Shown: positions 13,110-21,754 of the stretch, in pieces
Position numbering within the stretch: the first letter of the stretch is position 1
Layout of the letters: every line of letters starts with the position of its first letter
IMG/VR virus record: IMGVR_UViG_3300021170_000070
Location: 1-23,475 of that record
DNA from: a virus
DNA length: 23,475 nt
Reading direction: 5' to 3' (one strand)
The notes under the pieces: generated by a model
Told to the model about the DNA's origin: nothing
The model's input: the letters and a program-made list of their open reading frames with translations, nothing else
The model's database searches: none
Program-made: the position numbers and the translations under genes

Positions 13110-13419
13110 AGTAAAAGATGACTTCCAAACAATAGCCTGGCGCGATTTCATCTTGTGGGCTTGGGAACAACCCGAAATGCGCCAGGCCTTCGAGGAGGCC
13201 ATGGGCTTGAAGGAGTTCAAGCCCGCGACCACCCCGTTGGAAGCTTTGATCGACAAGGTTACGGACTACCCAAATAGTGCTTGGGCGCAGTATGTGACAG
13301 GCTTTTTGGGTTGGGTCACGATCACGCATTGGGGGCTGGAAGAGGCCCCGTTCGCCTTCCAAAAAGATTTTGCTGAAAAGGCTAAGAAAGGGCTTGCTTT
13401 CTATCCAAAGAAGGGGTAG
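13009..13419 (+). CDS. Hypothetical protein, start uncertain
   Basis: The convincing part begins near 13111 (VKDDFQTIAWRDFILWAWEQ) and runs to a TAG at 13419, with KPATTPLEALIDKVTDYPNS and YVTGFLGWVTITHWGLEEAP. The only upstream in-frame ATG is 13009, inside the Ro60 remnant and without a leader. TTG at 13153 and ATG at 13177 are internal alternatives. A GTA codon sits where homologous starts might be expected, so a base change or error may have removed the true start. I do not recognise the domain; a helical, soluble protein is likely. Confidence 0.6.
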   Translation: MLPPTSTVSVMAPGRISTASRSKSSVISTKSNAEVKDDFQTIAWRDFILWAWEQPEMRQAFEEAMGLKEFKPATTPLEALIDKVTDYPNSAWAQYVTGFLGWVTITHWGLEEAPFAFQKDFAEKAKKGLAFYPKKG

Positions 13420-13487
13420 AAAGGGTGGTCTGGTCGGGCTGACTTGTTGTGCGTACCCCGATCTCCTTGTTCTGGGAGGTCGTTCCC

Positions 13488-14522
13488 GTGTTTGACTGGC
13501 TCCGCTTCCTCAATTCGCACGGCATTCCGTACGTAACCTCAGGACCTAACACGTCCAAGGGGCGTCCGGCAATAAAGTGCCCCTATTGTGGCTCAGCCGA
13601 CCCCTCCGAACATCTCAATCTTCATAGAGACGGCCACTGGCGCTGTTTCCGTAACCCACGAGCCCACTCAGGCCGCTCCCCGATCTGGCTTATCCAGGCC
13701 CTTCTCAACTGTTCTCAGGAGGAGGCTAAGCGGCTAGCGGGGGAGGAAGCCTCTCCTCCCCCAGCAGACAACGACCTTGCCGCTCAGGTCGCGAAGAATA
13801 TGAGGTTGGAGCCTACTGCCACCGCGCGCCCGCAGAAGCTGGAGTTTCCGCCCGAGTTCAAGCCTTTGGCTGAGCAAGGCGTCCGCCCGCTTGCGGCACC
13901 GTTTTGGAACTATCTTCTTCAGGACCGTGGGTACACCACGCCGCAGGTTAATTGGCTTGTGTTCAACTACCGGCTTCACTATGCGGTGCGTGGTCCTTAC
14001 CGTTACCGCCTGATCATCCCGATTTATGATGCCGGGGAACGCCTCCAGACCTGGACGGCGCGGTCCATCGTGTCGGGTGAAACGTTGCGATACAAGACCC
14101 TGCCAACTCATCGGGTTGAGGGATACGACTACGATGGCCTGCTGGCGCTCAAGCCCCCCGGCCAGTTGCTCTTAGGGCTTCCACTGCTTCTTCGTGCTCC
14201 AAATCCACAGACGCTTGTGCTTTGTGAAGGTCCATTTGACGCCATGCGTATAACGGCTCTGGGTCGGCAAAAAGGTGTCTATGGTACCTGCCTCTTTGGC
14301 CTGAATATCTCCGAGGTTCAGGTCAGCCTTCTGGACCGGCTGATGTCACGGTTCAATCGGCTGGTACTCTTACTCGACCCCGATGCGCAGTATCTTACGC
14401 TGCGGATCAAGGAACATCTGACGCCACAGGTCGTCACGGTGGGTAAGCTGCCTGAGGGTATAGAAGACCCTGGTGCGCTGCCGGCCGTACAAGGACATGA
14501 ACTAATTCAATCTTGGGTGTAA
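13488..14522 (+). CDS. DNA primase with zinc finger and TOPRIM domain
   Basis: The GTG at 13488 follows GGGAGG by eight bases and gives 344 residues; the longer start at 13449 lacks a leader. A CHC2-like zinc finger is formed by C31, C34, C53 and H60 (KCPYCGS and HWRCFRNPRAH). The TOPRIM region holds VLCEGPFDAMR (244-254) with the catalytic Glu and LLLDPDA (294-300) with the metal-binding Asp pair. It would synthesise RNA primers at the phage fork with the DnaB-type helicase encoded upstream. The protein is shorter than bacterial DnaG, which is usual in phages. The DnaG helicase-interaction domain is not evident. Confidence 0.8.
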   Translation: MFDWLRFLNSHGIPYVTSGPNTSKGRPAIKCPYCGSADPSEHLNLHRDGHWRCFRNPRAHSGRSPIWLIQALLNCSQEEAKRLAGEEASPPPADNDLAAQVAKNMRLEPTATARPQKLEFPPEFKPLAEQGVRPLAAPFWNYLLQDRGYTTPQVNWLVFNYRLHYAVRGPYRYRLIIPIYDAGERLQTWTARSIVSGETLRYKTLPTHRVEGYDYDGLLALKPPGQLLLGLPLLLRAPNPQTLVLCEGPFDAMRITALGRQKGVYGTCLFGLNISEVQVSLLDRLMSRFNRLVLLLDPDAQYLTLRIKEHLTPQVVTVGKLPEGIEDPGALPAVQGHELIQSWV

Positions 14523-14547
14523 ATCCATGCAATAAGGCAGAGGAGGA

Positions 14548-14715
14548 ATGGGTTCTCACAAGCATGGAACCTCCGGCTACCCCAGGGCACGGAATGCACG
14601 TTACAAAGCTATCTGGCAGCTTGATGATTATAAGGAGCAAGAAGAGAACCGGAGAGTGCGGAAGCGGTTCCGACCTAAGCTTAAGAATGTGACGGTACGA
14701 GAACTGTTCAAATGA
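14548..14715 (+). CDS. Small basic protein (55 aa)
   Basis: An ATG at 14548 directly follows AGAGGAGGA and starts a short frame ending in TGA at 14715. It reads MGSHKHGTSGYPRARNARYK, then a charged helix with DDYKEQEENRRVRKRFRPKL. The strong leader and the tight fit between the primase and the next gene support it. It is highly basic, so nucleic-acid binding is possible. I do not recognise a family. Confidence 0.55.
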   Translation: MGSHKHGTSGYPRARNARYKAIWQLDDYKEQEENRRVRKRFRPKLKNVTVRELFK

Positions 14716-14734
14716 AAACCAAGGGAGTAGGACG

Positions 14735-15454
14735 ATGGGCGATAAGATGGATAAGGCCGATCCCTACCTGGACGCAGGCTTGCGGGGTTGGCTAGTCAAT
14801 GCGGTGCATAAACACCATTGGAAGGTGGCATCCTGGTTTGACTTTGATGACCTGCTGCAGGAAGGATATCTCTGCTTTGCGAAGTGTAGGGCGCGGTTCG
14901 AGCCAATGCACCCCGAGTTCGAGGCTCATGACGAGGACCGTAGGCGGTTCATGGCTTACTTCCAGATGGCGTTCAATAACCGCATAACCGACCTGCAGCA
15001 GAACCCGCGCTCCAAGTTGCAGGAAATCGGTTACGCGCAGTTGTCAGACACTCAGGCTGAAGGGATTGAAGCCTGGACCGAGTCCGCCGCCGAGCTCAGC
15101 GATGCTTCTCTGGCTACGCTCCTTGCCAACGCCCCGGCCGAAATTGCGGATATGCTCAAGCAGATCCTGCTCGACGGCGTGGCTGATGTGCCCTACCTGC
15201 GAACCCGGCTGCGTAAAAAGTTCTTGCCTGGTGTGGCAACTCCGCGTATAGTCAAGGGCAAGCGCAAAATCCGAGAGACTACCGAGGAGCACTATGACCG
15301 CTGTCTGGGGCAATCAGGCGTCATCACAAAGCTACGAGACTATTTTCTCGGTGACGAGAGTGATCCTCTGATCGATAAGGCGGTACGTTGCCTTTTTAGC
15401 CAAGGGCAGAGTGCTGAAGTATGTTTGAATAGTCCAGATGCAACTTTGGAGTAG
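14735..15454 (+). CDS. Sigma-70-region-2-like protein
   Basis: The ATG at 14735 follows GGGAG by about eight bases. Residues 36-51 (DFDDLLQEGYLCFAKC) and 71-87 (RFMAYFQMAFNNRITDL) match the core of sigma-70 region 2, in which an aromatic helix recognises and melts the -10 element. A long middle follows, and residues 170-215 contain RIVKGKRKIRETTEEHYDRC, without a clear region 4. It may be a divergent phage sigma factor that redirects host RNA polymerase. Alternatively it is one of the many sigma-like phage proteins of unknown action. The next gene starts six bases after its stop. Confidence 0.6.
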   Translation: MGDKMDKADPYLDAGLRGWLVNAVHKHHWKVASWFDFDDLLQEGYLCFAKCRARFEPMHPEFEAHDEDRRRFMAYFQMAFNNRITDLQQNPRSKLQEIGYAQLSDTQAEGIEAWTESAAELSDASLATLLANAPAEIADMLKQILLDGVADVPYLRTRLRKKFLPGVATPRIVKGKRKIRETTEEHYDRCLGQSGVITKLRDYFLGDESDPLIDKAVRCLFSQGQSAEVCLNSPDATLE

Positions 15455-15460
15455 AAACTT

Positions 15461-16030
15461 ATGTCTACCGTACAAGAAGAGCTCCTCGCGCTGACGAAGG
15501 TGAAGCCCAAAGCTGGGGAGTCCGCTGAAGACTTCACCGTGCGGGTCTTCAAGAAGGCTGATGCCCTGGCCGACGCCGATGCCCAGAACTGGGAAGCCCT
15601 CTCGGATGATGCTCAGGTTTGGGTGAACAAGAATAAAGAGGCGTTGGAAAACGAAACCGAGCTTTATCAGCCGTTGGAATTACCGGAAGCCGAAGACGAA
15701 CCGGAGGAGAAGGCTGAGGAAGCTGCCTCTGGAGAACAGGAGAAAGTTGTGGCTAAGACTGTAAGTAAGAATGGAAAGGTTGCTGCGAAGCCGAAGTCTG
15801 GGAAGTCCACGAAAGTGACTGCTGGTCGTGGTCGCAAGCCGAATATTGGACCTCTGGATGCGAAGATCAAGGTTCTTTCTGAGCCGCCCTTCCGTAAGGG
15901 TACGCTCCGCCAGAAGGTCTTTGCAAAATACAAGCCGGGTATGACTGTGGCTGAGGCGCGTAAGGCTGGGATTCCGTTCAACCACATGAAGTATCATGTG
16001 GATAACGGGTTTATCTCGCTGGGGCGTTAA
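15461..16030 (+). CDS. Phage protein with acidic linker and basic C-terminus
   Basis: The ATG at 15461 follows GGAG by ten bases. Residues 15-60 (KAGESAEDFTVRVFKKADAL and LSDDAQVWVNKNKEAL) form a helical domain that recurs, to my memory, in phage genomes without assigned function. An acidic Glu-rich linker occupies residues 70-95, then a Lys-rich stretch at 105-130, then a C-terminal fold with KYKPGMTVAEARKAGIPFNH, which resembles a small DNA-binding helix-turn-helix. A DNA-binding role is therefore plausible. Confidence 0.65.
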   Translation: MSTVQEELLALTKVKPKAGESAEDFTVRVFKKADALADADAQNWEALSDDAQVWVNKNKEALENETELYQPLELPEAEDEPEEKAEEAASGEQEKVVAKTVSKNGKVAAKPKSGKSTKVTAGRGRKPNIGPLDAKIKVLSEPPFRKGTLRQKVFAKYKPGMTVAEARKAGIPFNHMKYHVDNGFISLGR

Positions 16031-16070
16031 AAGCCCTCCTCTGCGTTTCTCTCAGAGAAGGATGACTGGA

Positions 16071-16826
16071 ATGCTTTTTCCGGAATATGAGCGCACGCTT
16101 GTAGAGCAAGCGGGGATAAAGTGCTATTTGCGGGAGGGGACGTCTGACTTTGATGTCTGGCGGGAGAACATTACTGATGCTGAAATCGCCAAGCATTTGA
16201 TAATCACAGAAGGTCAGAAGTGGCTGGATATTGGAGGTTACATTGGCACCTTCGCGTTGTTTGTATTGCAGCGTAAGGCACAGGTAGTGTCCTTTGAGCC
16301 TTGGGATTTGCATGTGAAGATTTACAAGGAGCACATGCTTTTGAACGGTTTTACTGCTAATATTGTGTCATTAGGCGTGCTGCAGACCCCTCCTAAGTCG
16401 AGGAAGACTGCTCTGATATTGGCAAAGCCTCATCGTAAGGCCGGTAAGCCGTTTATTAATTTGGCTAAGGCGACGGTCATAAATCGGTGGAAGAGTGCGC
16501 ATCCAGCTATTGAAGTTCCGGTAATTTCTTTCAAGGAGGCGGTGCGCCTTGCGGTGAAGGGTTTAGGTAAGACCGGTAGCTGGAATTTGAAAATCGATGC
16601 CGAAGGTCCTGAAGGTGATATTTTGGAATTTGGAGACCTTTCGCTTTTCCAACAGATATTTTTTGAATATCACTATCAGCAGGCTGACCCAACTTACGAG
16701 CGCGCTCCAAGGATAATCAAGCGCCTTGAGGAGTTGGGGTTTGTTGTGAAGTTGAGTAAGCCACTCCACAAGCCGAAGTGGTGGAGTGATACAGCTTTCT
16801 TGTGTTGGGCAAAAAGGAGTTCATGA
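16071..16826 (+). CDS. FkbM-family methyltransferase
   Basis: The start at 16071 is preferred because AAGGA lies eight bases upstream; the ATG at 16062 directly touches its AGAAGG. Of 251 residues, 53-60 (DIGGYIGT) form the SAM-binding loop, 75-77 (FEP) the acidic strand end, and 174-183 ([10 protein letters not shown]) the FkbM signature. The family mostly O-methylates sugars and polyketides. Placement directly before an inositol-phosphate synthase, in the base-modification block, suggests methylation of a hydroxyl on a DNA decoration. This substrate is inference. The stop overlaps the next start as ATGA. Confidence 0.8.
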   Translation: MLFPEYERTLVEQAGIKCYLREGTSDFDVWRENITDAEIAKHLIITEGQKWLDIGGYIGTFALFVLQRKAQVVSFEPWDLHVKIYKEHMLLNGFTANIVSLGVLQTPPKSRKTALILAKPHRKAGKPFINLAKATVINRWKSAHPAIEVPVISFKEAVRLAVKGLGKTGSWNLKIDAEGPEGDILEFGDLSLFQQIFFEYHYQQADPTYERAPRIIKRLEELGFVVKLSKPLHKPKWWSDTAFLCWAKRSS

Positions 16827-17908
16827 TGGTTGACCCGATTCGAGTTGGCATTGTAGGTGTAGGCAATTGTGCAAATTCCCTACTTCAGGGGCTGCAATAT
16901 TATGCTACTGATGACCTCCCGCGAATGGGGTTGGTGCGGCCAAAGGTTGGCCCATATAGCGTGCGGGATATCAAGGTGGTTGCCGCTTTCGACGTGACGG
17001 AGACCAAGGTTGGAGCCGATTTATCAGAGGCCATTTGGGCGTACCCAAACAGCACGTTTCAGTTTGCGGAGGTTCCTCAGCAAGAGGTAGAGGTTCGGCG
17101 GGGGCCCACCCTTGATGGAATTGGACAGTATATCAAAGGGTGGGTGAAGGAATCGACTCGGCCTCCATGTGATGTGATCAAGGAGCTAGAGGCTGTTAAG
17201 GCCCAGGTTCTAATTAACTATTTGCCTGTGGGCTCTGAAGAGGCAGCTTGGTTCTATGCGAAGACGGCTATGGGAGCGGGTTGTGCCTTTATCAATTGTA
17301 TGCCGACGTTCATCGCGAGTAATCTTCACCGAGCGCAGGAGTTTGAGAAAGTAGGGCTTCCGATCATAGGTGATGATATCAAGTCTCAGGTGGGGGCAAC
17401 AATCGTCCACCGTGTTCTTGCGCAGCTGTTTCGTGACCGGGGTGTTTTATTGGATCGCACGTACCAATTGAATGTGGGCGGGAATGGAGATTTTCGCAAT
17501 ATGTTAGAGCGTGAACGCCTCGTCAGTAAGAAGCTCTCGAAGACGGAGGCAGTTGTCTCCATTTCAGGGGTAGACTTTGCCGGGAAAGATGTCCATATTG
17601 GTCCTTCTGATTATGTGGAATGGCTTGGCGATAAAAAGATTGCGTATATTCGTCTTGAAGGGCGAGGTTTTGGTGGAGCCCCTTTGAACGCCGAGGTAAA
17701 GCTCGAGGTTTGGGATTCACCCAATAGTGCTGGAATAGTGATAGATGCAATTCGCTGTGCAAAGATTGCCTTGGATCGTGGTCAAGGTGGGACTATTGAA
17801 GAGCCTAGTGCGTATTTCATGAAGCGGCCCCCGAAGCAGTATGATGATGACGTCGCGCTGGATATGCTGGAGGCGTACATTACGGGGCTCCCCGTCGCGG
17901 CTGAGTAG
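16826..17908 (+). CDS. Myo-inositol-phosphate synthase homologue
   Basis: The ATG at 16826 has AAGGAG six to seven bases upstream; a second ATG at 16823 is closer. The 360-residue protein matches the compact archaeal/actinobacterial type: NAD-binding [12 protein letters not shown] near 11-22, [15 protein letters not shown] from 182, NVGGNGDF at 216-223, [11 protein letters not shown] at 269-279 with the conserved lysine, and [11 protein letters not shown] at 293-303. The enzyme turns glucose 6-phosphate into inositol phosphate through oxidation, aldol closure and reduction. All visible signature segments are kept, so it should be active. A role in making a DNA-modification precursor is inferred from the neighbours. 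A part in inositol supply to the host is the alternative. Confidence 0.85.
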   Translation: MVDPIRVGIVGVGNCANSLLQGLQYYATDDLPRMGLVRPKVGPYSVRDIKVVAAFDVTETKVGADLSEAIWAYPNSTFQFAEVPQQEVEVRRGPTLDGIGQYIKGWVKESTRPPCDVIKELEAVKAQVLINYLPVGSEEAAWFYAKTAMGAGCAFINCMPTFIASNLHRAQEFEKVGLPIIGDDIKSQVGATIVHRVLAQLFRDRGVLLDRTYQLNVGGNGDFRNMLERERLVSKKLSKTEAVVSISGVDFAGKDVHIGPSDYVEWLGDKKIAYIRLEGRGFGGAPLNAEVKLEVWDSPNSAGIVIDAIRCAKIALDRGQGGTIEEPSAYFMKRPPKQYDDDVALDMLEAYITGLPVAAE

Positions 17909-19420
17909 ATGCGTCTGACTTTCACCACGGAAGAGCACTGGAAGTTCCTTTCCGAATTCGCGCGTTGGGAGTGTAAGGCTGGAGGGCCTGACCCGCATAT
18001 GGTGCTCTCAGGAGAAATGAGTAAGCATCTTCCATTGGAGGAGCGGCTCTGGCGTGGAGGGTGTTACATAGCGGTCTATAATTCTCCATACGCCGAAGTC
18101 CTTTGGCGTATGTGGGATTGGGAGAGGATTCAGAAGACTAAAGAAGCTGAGCTCTTCAACTGGCTGACGGCTAATTTCAAGCGCATCACGATGCGGCGTG
18201 AGCGACGATGTGTCCGCCGCCCTGATTGGATGACGGAGTACCTCCAAGGCTATGCACGATTTGTGGTTACGCTTCCGGAGTTGATAGATTCCCTTGATGG
18301 CTCTCCGGAAGAGAATTTCGAGCTCGTCTGGGATGCAGTATTGACTGTCACTCGGCTTGGGCGCTATGTTGCTATTAAGCTTTTGGAATACTACCGCCGT
18401 TATTGTGGAGCTGATGTTAGACACCCAGATATCCGTCCGGCTGGAGGGATTTCGCCTCGTGAGATGCTTGGTTATCTTTGGCCCGATTATCCTCAGGTTG
18501 CTGAGCATGACGATTCGCCGGAAGTCTTGGCTCTCGTCAACAAGCTTGTATGTATCACGCAGAAGCGATTGTTGGATGAGTTCGGTGTAGATCTTGATAT
18601 GTTTCAGTTGCAGGTTATGCTCTGTGATTATAAACAATCTTGGAAGGGCTTGCGGCAGTATCCAGGGCGCTCGATCGATTCTGAAATGGTTTATGCATTG
18701 AAGATGGAGCAGGAGTGGAATACAACTTCTGAGATTTGGCCTATCCGTAAGAGGCTTTTCCCGCATGAGCATTTGGGTGAGTTGCAGGGTTGGGACGTGG
18801 TACGGAAGGATGTAGCCGAGGTTCTTGGGACGCAGGGGTATACTTGGACCGACCTGAAGTATGACTATAAGGCGACAAAAGATCTTTCCAACCCAGTCAA
18901 GCGATTCAAGTTACCAACGATGGTTGTGCACGAAAAAGGTGTCTACGAGATCTTGCCTGATCAGCTTTACCAAGCCGGAAATTGGAAACGGTATGATTTA
19001 GCTGGTTGTAAGGCGAGGATCCAGCAGTTCGGCTTGACGGGTGTGGTCAACCTTTGGCAGGAAGACCTCCGGTTGGAAAAGCTCTTCAAATGGTATCGTC
19101 ACACACCAATTCCGGATGGAGCTAGTTTCCCAGAGGAAGACCTAGCTGATCTAGTCCAGGAATTGATTGAGCATTTGCAAGGTGGTGGGCGAGTTCTGGT
19201 CATGTGTCATGCGGGTCGTAACCGTTCCGGGCTTGTTTCTGCGCTCGTGGTGCGAAAGTTTTTAGGCTGTTCGGGCCAGCAGGCTCTGCAATGGGTCAGA
19301 GCGGCCCGCCCGCGCGCCGTAGCGAATGAAGCCTTTGAAGGGTACCTGGCTGGATTGGGCGCTCAGCGGGCTGTTAGAGCCGTCCCTATACAGGCTCCAA
19401 GGCCGGGGTATTTGTTTTGA
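17909..19420 (+). CDS. aGPT-PPlase-like base-modification domain fused to dual-specificity phosphatase
   Basis: The ATG at 17909 directly follows the previous stop. Residues 1-300 carry GGCYIAVYNSPYAEVLW, TRLGRYVAIKLLEYYRRYCG, RPAGGISPREMLGYLWPD and QYPGRSIDSEMVYALK. I recall this pattern from the alpha-glutamyl/putrescinyl thymine pyrophosphorylase clade 2 proteins of hypermodifying phages. Residues 355-485 form a dual-specificity phosphatase domain with CHAGRNRSG at 433-441, giving the C-x5-R loop (Cys433, Arg439). A fused phosphatase could remove a phosphate or pyrophosphate from a modification intermediate. The stop overlaps the next start as TTGA. The C-terminal domain call is firmer than the N-terminal one. 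Confidence 0.7.
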   Translation: MRLTFTTEEHWKFLSEFARWECKAGGPDPHMVLSGEMSKHLPLEERLWRGGCYIAVYNSPYAEVLWRMWDWERIQKTKEAELFNWLTANFKRITMRRERRCVRRPDWMTEYLQGYARFVVTLPELIDSLDGSPEENFELVWDAVLTVTRLGRYVAIKLLEYYRRYCGADVRHPDIRPAGGISPREMLGYLWPDYPQVAEHDDSPEVLALVNKLVCITQKRLLDEFGVDLDMFQLQVMLCDYKQSWKGLRQYPGRSIDSEMVYALKMEQEWNTTSEIWPIRKRLFPHEHLGELQGWDVVRKDVAEVLGTQGYTWTDLKYDYKATKDLSNPVKRFKLPTMVVHEKGVYEILPDQLYQAGNWKRYDLAGCKARIQQFGLTGVVNLWQEDLRLEKLFKWYRHTPIPDGASFPEEDLADLVQELIEHLQGGGRVLVMCHAGRNRSGLVSALVVRKFLGCSGQQALQWVRAARPRAVANEAFEGYLAGLGAQRAVRAVPIQAPRPGYLF

Positions 19421-19813
19421 TTCTCAATCTCAGATCTACAAATGGAGGAGGAAAAAGCACGCTCGTTCGGGGTGTCTTAGACCGCTTCCCGTCGCGCCCT
19501 ATATACGGTATTCTTGGCCCGCGTAAGCCTGAGACCTATCAGCTCAACCTCTCTAGAAACCGCTCGCTCGTGGGGAAAGGATTCGGTCTGTCTGTTTTTG
19601 GATACGTCTTTTGAAGAGTGTGTTGTTGCGGTCAAGCAGCGCCGGTCTGAGCGCGAGGATGGACGTGAGTTCAAGCTGAAGAATATTACGCAAGCCTACA
19701 AGGGATTTCAGCGGGTTCGTAGAACTTTAATACAGGAAGATGTGGTTCGCTGCATGGACATTTCCAGGCAGAATGGTTTGCAGGTAATCCTCCAGTTATT
19801 AGAGGAAGCATGA
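19417..19813 (+). pseudogene. P-loop kinase with internal deletion, paralogue of the next gene
   Basis: The frame starts at TTG 19417 with MILNLRSTNGGGKSTLVRGV (Walker A) and IYGILGPRKPETYQLNL, closely matching the start of the following gene. It then loses its partner sequence near 19550 and stops at 19614. A second frame carries WGKDSVCLFLDTSFEECVVA and the family C-terminus to 19813. Compared with the neighbour, about 70-75 residues of the middle are missing and the phase is lost. This may be a decayed tandem duplicate or an assembly collapse between similar sequences. If intact it would be a nucleotide or 5-hydroxymethyluracil kinase. Confidence 0.7.
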
Positions 19814-20382
19814 TTTTGAACCTTAGGGGCAATCATGCTTCGGGAAAGACGACCGTTGTGCGTAAGCTCTTGGCACATTTTCCTTCCAAGCCAATATTTG
19901 GGGCTCTCGGTCCGAGAATGCCGGAAGCATATTTATGCGAGACTGGGCGCTGTCCGTTCTATATTCTCGGCCCTTATAATGTCCCGGGGATGGCGGGGTG
20001 TGATTATGTCACGATGCGGGGAATGGCTTTGATGCTTGAGCTTTTGGACAAGTATGTGTCCAAGGGTGATATTCTCTATGAAGGTGTGCTTCTTTCGGTC
20101 AGGATCTTGGCTCCGACTATTGGTAAGTGGTTACTGGAACACAAAGACGATGTGCGTATTCTGATCTTGGATACAACCTTGGAGCAGTGCCTTGCGGCGC
20201 TGAAGGAACGGCAGGATAAGTCTGCGTATCGTCCGGGAAAGGATGATACGTTGCTCCAGGTTCAGCAGCGGCAGTTCGAACGGGTGAAGAAGCATTTGCA
20301 GGGGCAAGGCTTCGGTATTGAGTATGTGTCACGGGACAAAGCGGTTAAGAGAATCATCGAATGTCTGAAGCAGCCCCACTGA
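19810..20382 (+). CDS. P-loop kinase, candidate 5-hmdU DNA kinase
   Basis: The ATG at 19810 overlaps the previous stop. The 190-residue protein has Walker A GNHASGKTT at 7-15, ILGPYNVPGMAGCDYVTMRG near 52-71, LYEGVLLS near 89-96, and a LILDTTLEQCLAALKERQ strand-helix unit near 117-134. This is a nucleotide-kinase-like family common in phages. In thymidine-hypermodifying phages, 5-hydroxymethyluracil in DNA is activated by a P-loop kinase before the transferase acts. Its coupling to the base-modification genes supports that role. Phosphorylation of free hydroxymethyl-dUMP is the alternative. The stop lies inside the next gene. Confidence 0.65.
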   Translation: MILNLRGNHASGKTTVVRKLLAHFPSKPIFGALGPRMPEAYLCETGRCPFYILGPYNVPGMAGCDYVTMRGMALMLELLDKYVSKGDILYEGVLLSVRILAPTIGKWLLEHKDDVRILILDTTLEQCLAALKERQDKSAYRPGKDDTLLQVQQRQFERVKKHLQGQGFGIEYVSRDKAVKRIIECLKQPH

Positions 20383-21239
20383 TTGAATGGGTAGCCGCGC
20401 GGGAAGCCTTACGCAAATGTAAGGAGTCTGGTGCTCCGCCGCCGTGGACAACAGATCCAATATTGCAGCAGTACAGGTTTACGAATATTCGGAGAAGAGA
20501 CGACCGCGTCAGTCGCTGGCTTCGACAGAACGTTCTAACTGAAGCACATTTAAACCAAGGCTTCGCGTCTTTCATAGAGTTTACGGCATTCTGCCGATGG
20601 TGCAACTGGCCACCTACGATTGCTGTAATTATGCAGGAAGGTTTGTATCATCCTGTGCAGAAGATTGATTGGAAGGCGGTTGCGAGATGTATGGACCGTT
20701 TCAAGAAAGAACATAAGAAGTGTTGGACTTCGGCATATATGGTGATTGGTCCGAAAGGATCCAACAAGTCAAAAGCTCACTTTATTGCAACGAAAGTTGT
20801 TGGTAAAAGCATTGGTGGAGCTCTTGACCGAATTGAGAAAGCTCTCCAGACTAAACAGCGTCGAGAAGTATGGTTAGTTTTGATGAGCCTGATGGGTTGG
20901 GGAAGTTTCATGTCTGGGCAGGTGGTTGATGATTGGTCTTGGACACCGTTACTCGCTGGTGCGCAAGACGAGAATCTTTGGGCTCCGCAAGGCCCAGGGT
21001 CTATTCGGGGGTTCAATCGGCTGAAAGGACTCCCGCTCAAGACTTGCCATAAGGAAGAGGAGTGGTGTGCTCAGCTTCAAGTTTGGCGACAACAAATAAT
21101 AGACGCGCTCGGTTCTGAATTTTCAGACTTGTCACTGATGGACGTTCAAAATACACTTTGCGAGTATTCGAAATATAGCAAAACCCAGTTGGGTGAAGGC
21201 CGACCGCGTTCCAGGTACAAGCCGGAGACTGCGTTTTGA
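20361..21239 (+). CDS. HhH/aGPT-PPlase-type DNA base hypermodification protein
   Basis: The ATG at 20361 overlaps the kinase gene by 22 bases. The 292-residue protein shows TDPILQQYRFTNIRRRDDRV (31-50), WGSFMSGQVVDDW (180-192), GPGSIRGFNRL (211-221) and DVQNTLCEYSKY (261-272), ending in a basic GEGRPRSRYKP. These blocks are the hallmark of the helical proteins called aGPT-PPlase clade 3 or the helical domain associated with 5-hmdU DNA kinase, which are related to helix-hairpin-helix DNA glycosylases. They are thought to replace the pyrophosphate on activated 5-hydroxymethyluracil with another group. Which group is used here is unknown. Confidence 0.75.
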   Translation: MSEAAPLIEWVAAREALRKCKESGAPPPWTTDPILQQYRFTNIRRRDDRVSRWLRQNVLTEAHLNQGFASFIEFTAFCRWCNWPPTIAVIMQEGLYHPVQKIDWKAVARCMDRFKKEHKKCWTSAYMVIGPKGSNKSKAHFIATKVVGKSIGGALDRIEKALQTKQRREVWLVLMSLMGWGSFMSGQVVDDWSWTPLLAGAQDENLWAPQGPGSIRGFNRLKGLPLKTCHKEEEWCAQLQVWRQQIIDALGSEFSDLSLMDVQNTLCEYSKYSKTQLGEGRPRSRYKPETAF

Positions 21240-21754
21240 CCCGCGATGAAGTCTTTGCTACACCGCGTTTGGCAGGGCAGGTACAGAGGTATCATACGTG
21301 GAGTATGCACCGACAGCAATCGGTTGGCGAGCATACTTGGCAGACTATGCGAATTTATTGGCAGATTTGGGGGCCACTTCCGCCCGACGTTTGTACGCAT
21401 TTGATTTGGCATGATGCTGGGGAGCTTGTTCTTGGTGACTTGCCCTTCCCGGTCAAGAAGAACAACCCGCGTTTGAAGCATGAGTGTGATGTGATTGAAA
21501 GGCAAGCCTTAGTTAAAATGATTGGAGGCAATATTGAAGACCTTATCATTTTGTCTGAAGAGGAAAAGCATCGGGTCAAGATTTGCGATCTGATTGATAT
21601 GCTAGAGATGGGGCAGACTGAGTTCAAGATGGGCAATCAGTATGCTCTTCCTATCATCAACGACGTGCGTTCTGAACTTGGAAAGTGCTTAGTGAATTTC
21701 AGTCATACCGAGCGCGAGAAAATCATGTATTATGTCGAGAGGTTTGCGTCGTGA
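21236..21754 (+). CDS. HD-domain 5'-deoxynucleotidase
   Basis: The TTG at 21236 overlaps the previous stop as TTGA. The 172-residue protein has the HD-domain ligands in order: His33 in SVGEHTW, His59-Asp60 in LIWHDAGELVLGD with Glu63 and Asp68, and a late Asp in KICDLIDMLEM (118 or 121). It resembles YfbR-type enzymes, which dephosphorylate deoxynucleoside monophosphates. In hydroxymethyluracil phages an enzyme of this kind can lower dTMP so that thymine is not incorporated. That role is inferred from the neighbours. The stop overlaps the next start as GTGA. Confidence 0.8.
   Translation: MTRDEVFATPRLAGQVQRYHTWSMHRQQSVGEHTWQTMRIYWQIWGPLPPDVCTHLIWHDAGELVLGDLPFPVKKNNPRLKHECDVIERQALVKMIGGNIEDLIILSEEEKHRVKICDLIDMLEMGQTEFKMGNQYALPIINDVRSELGKCLVNFSHTEREKIMYYVERFAS

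Noticed and set aside
18008-18772. Minus-strand open frame of 254 codons
   Set aside because: It is antisense to the aGPT-PPlase/phosphatase fusion gene, which has recognisable motifs, and has no ribosome binding site.
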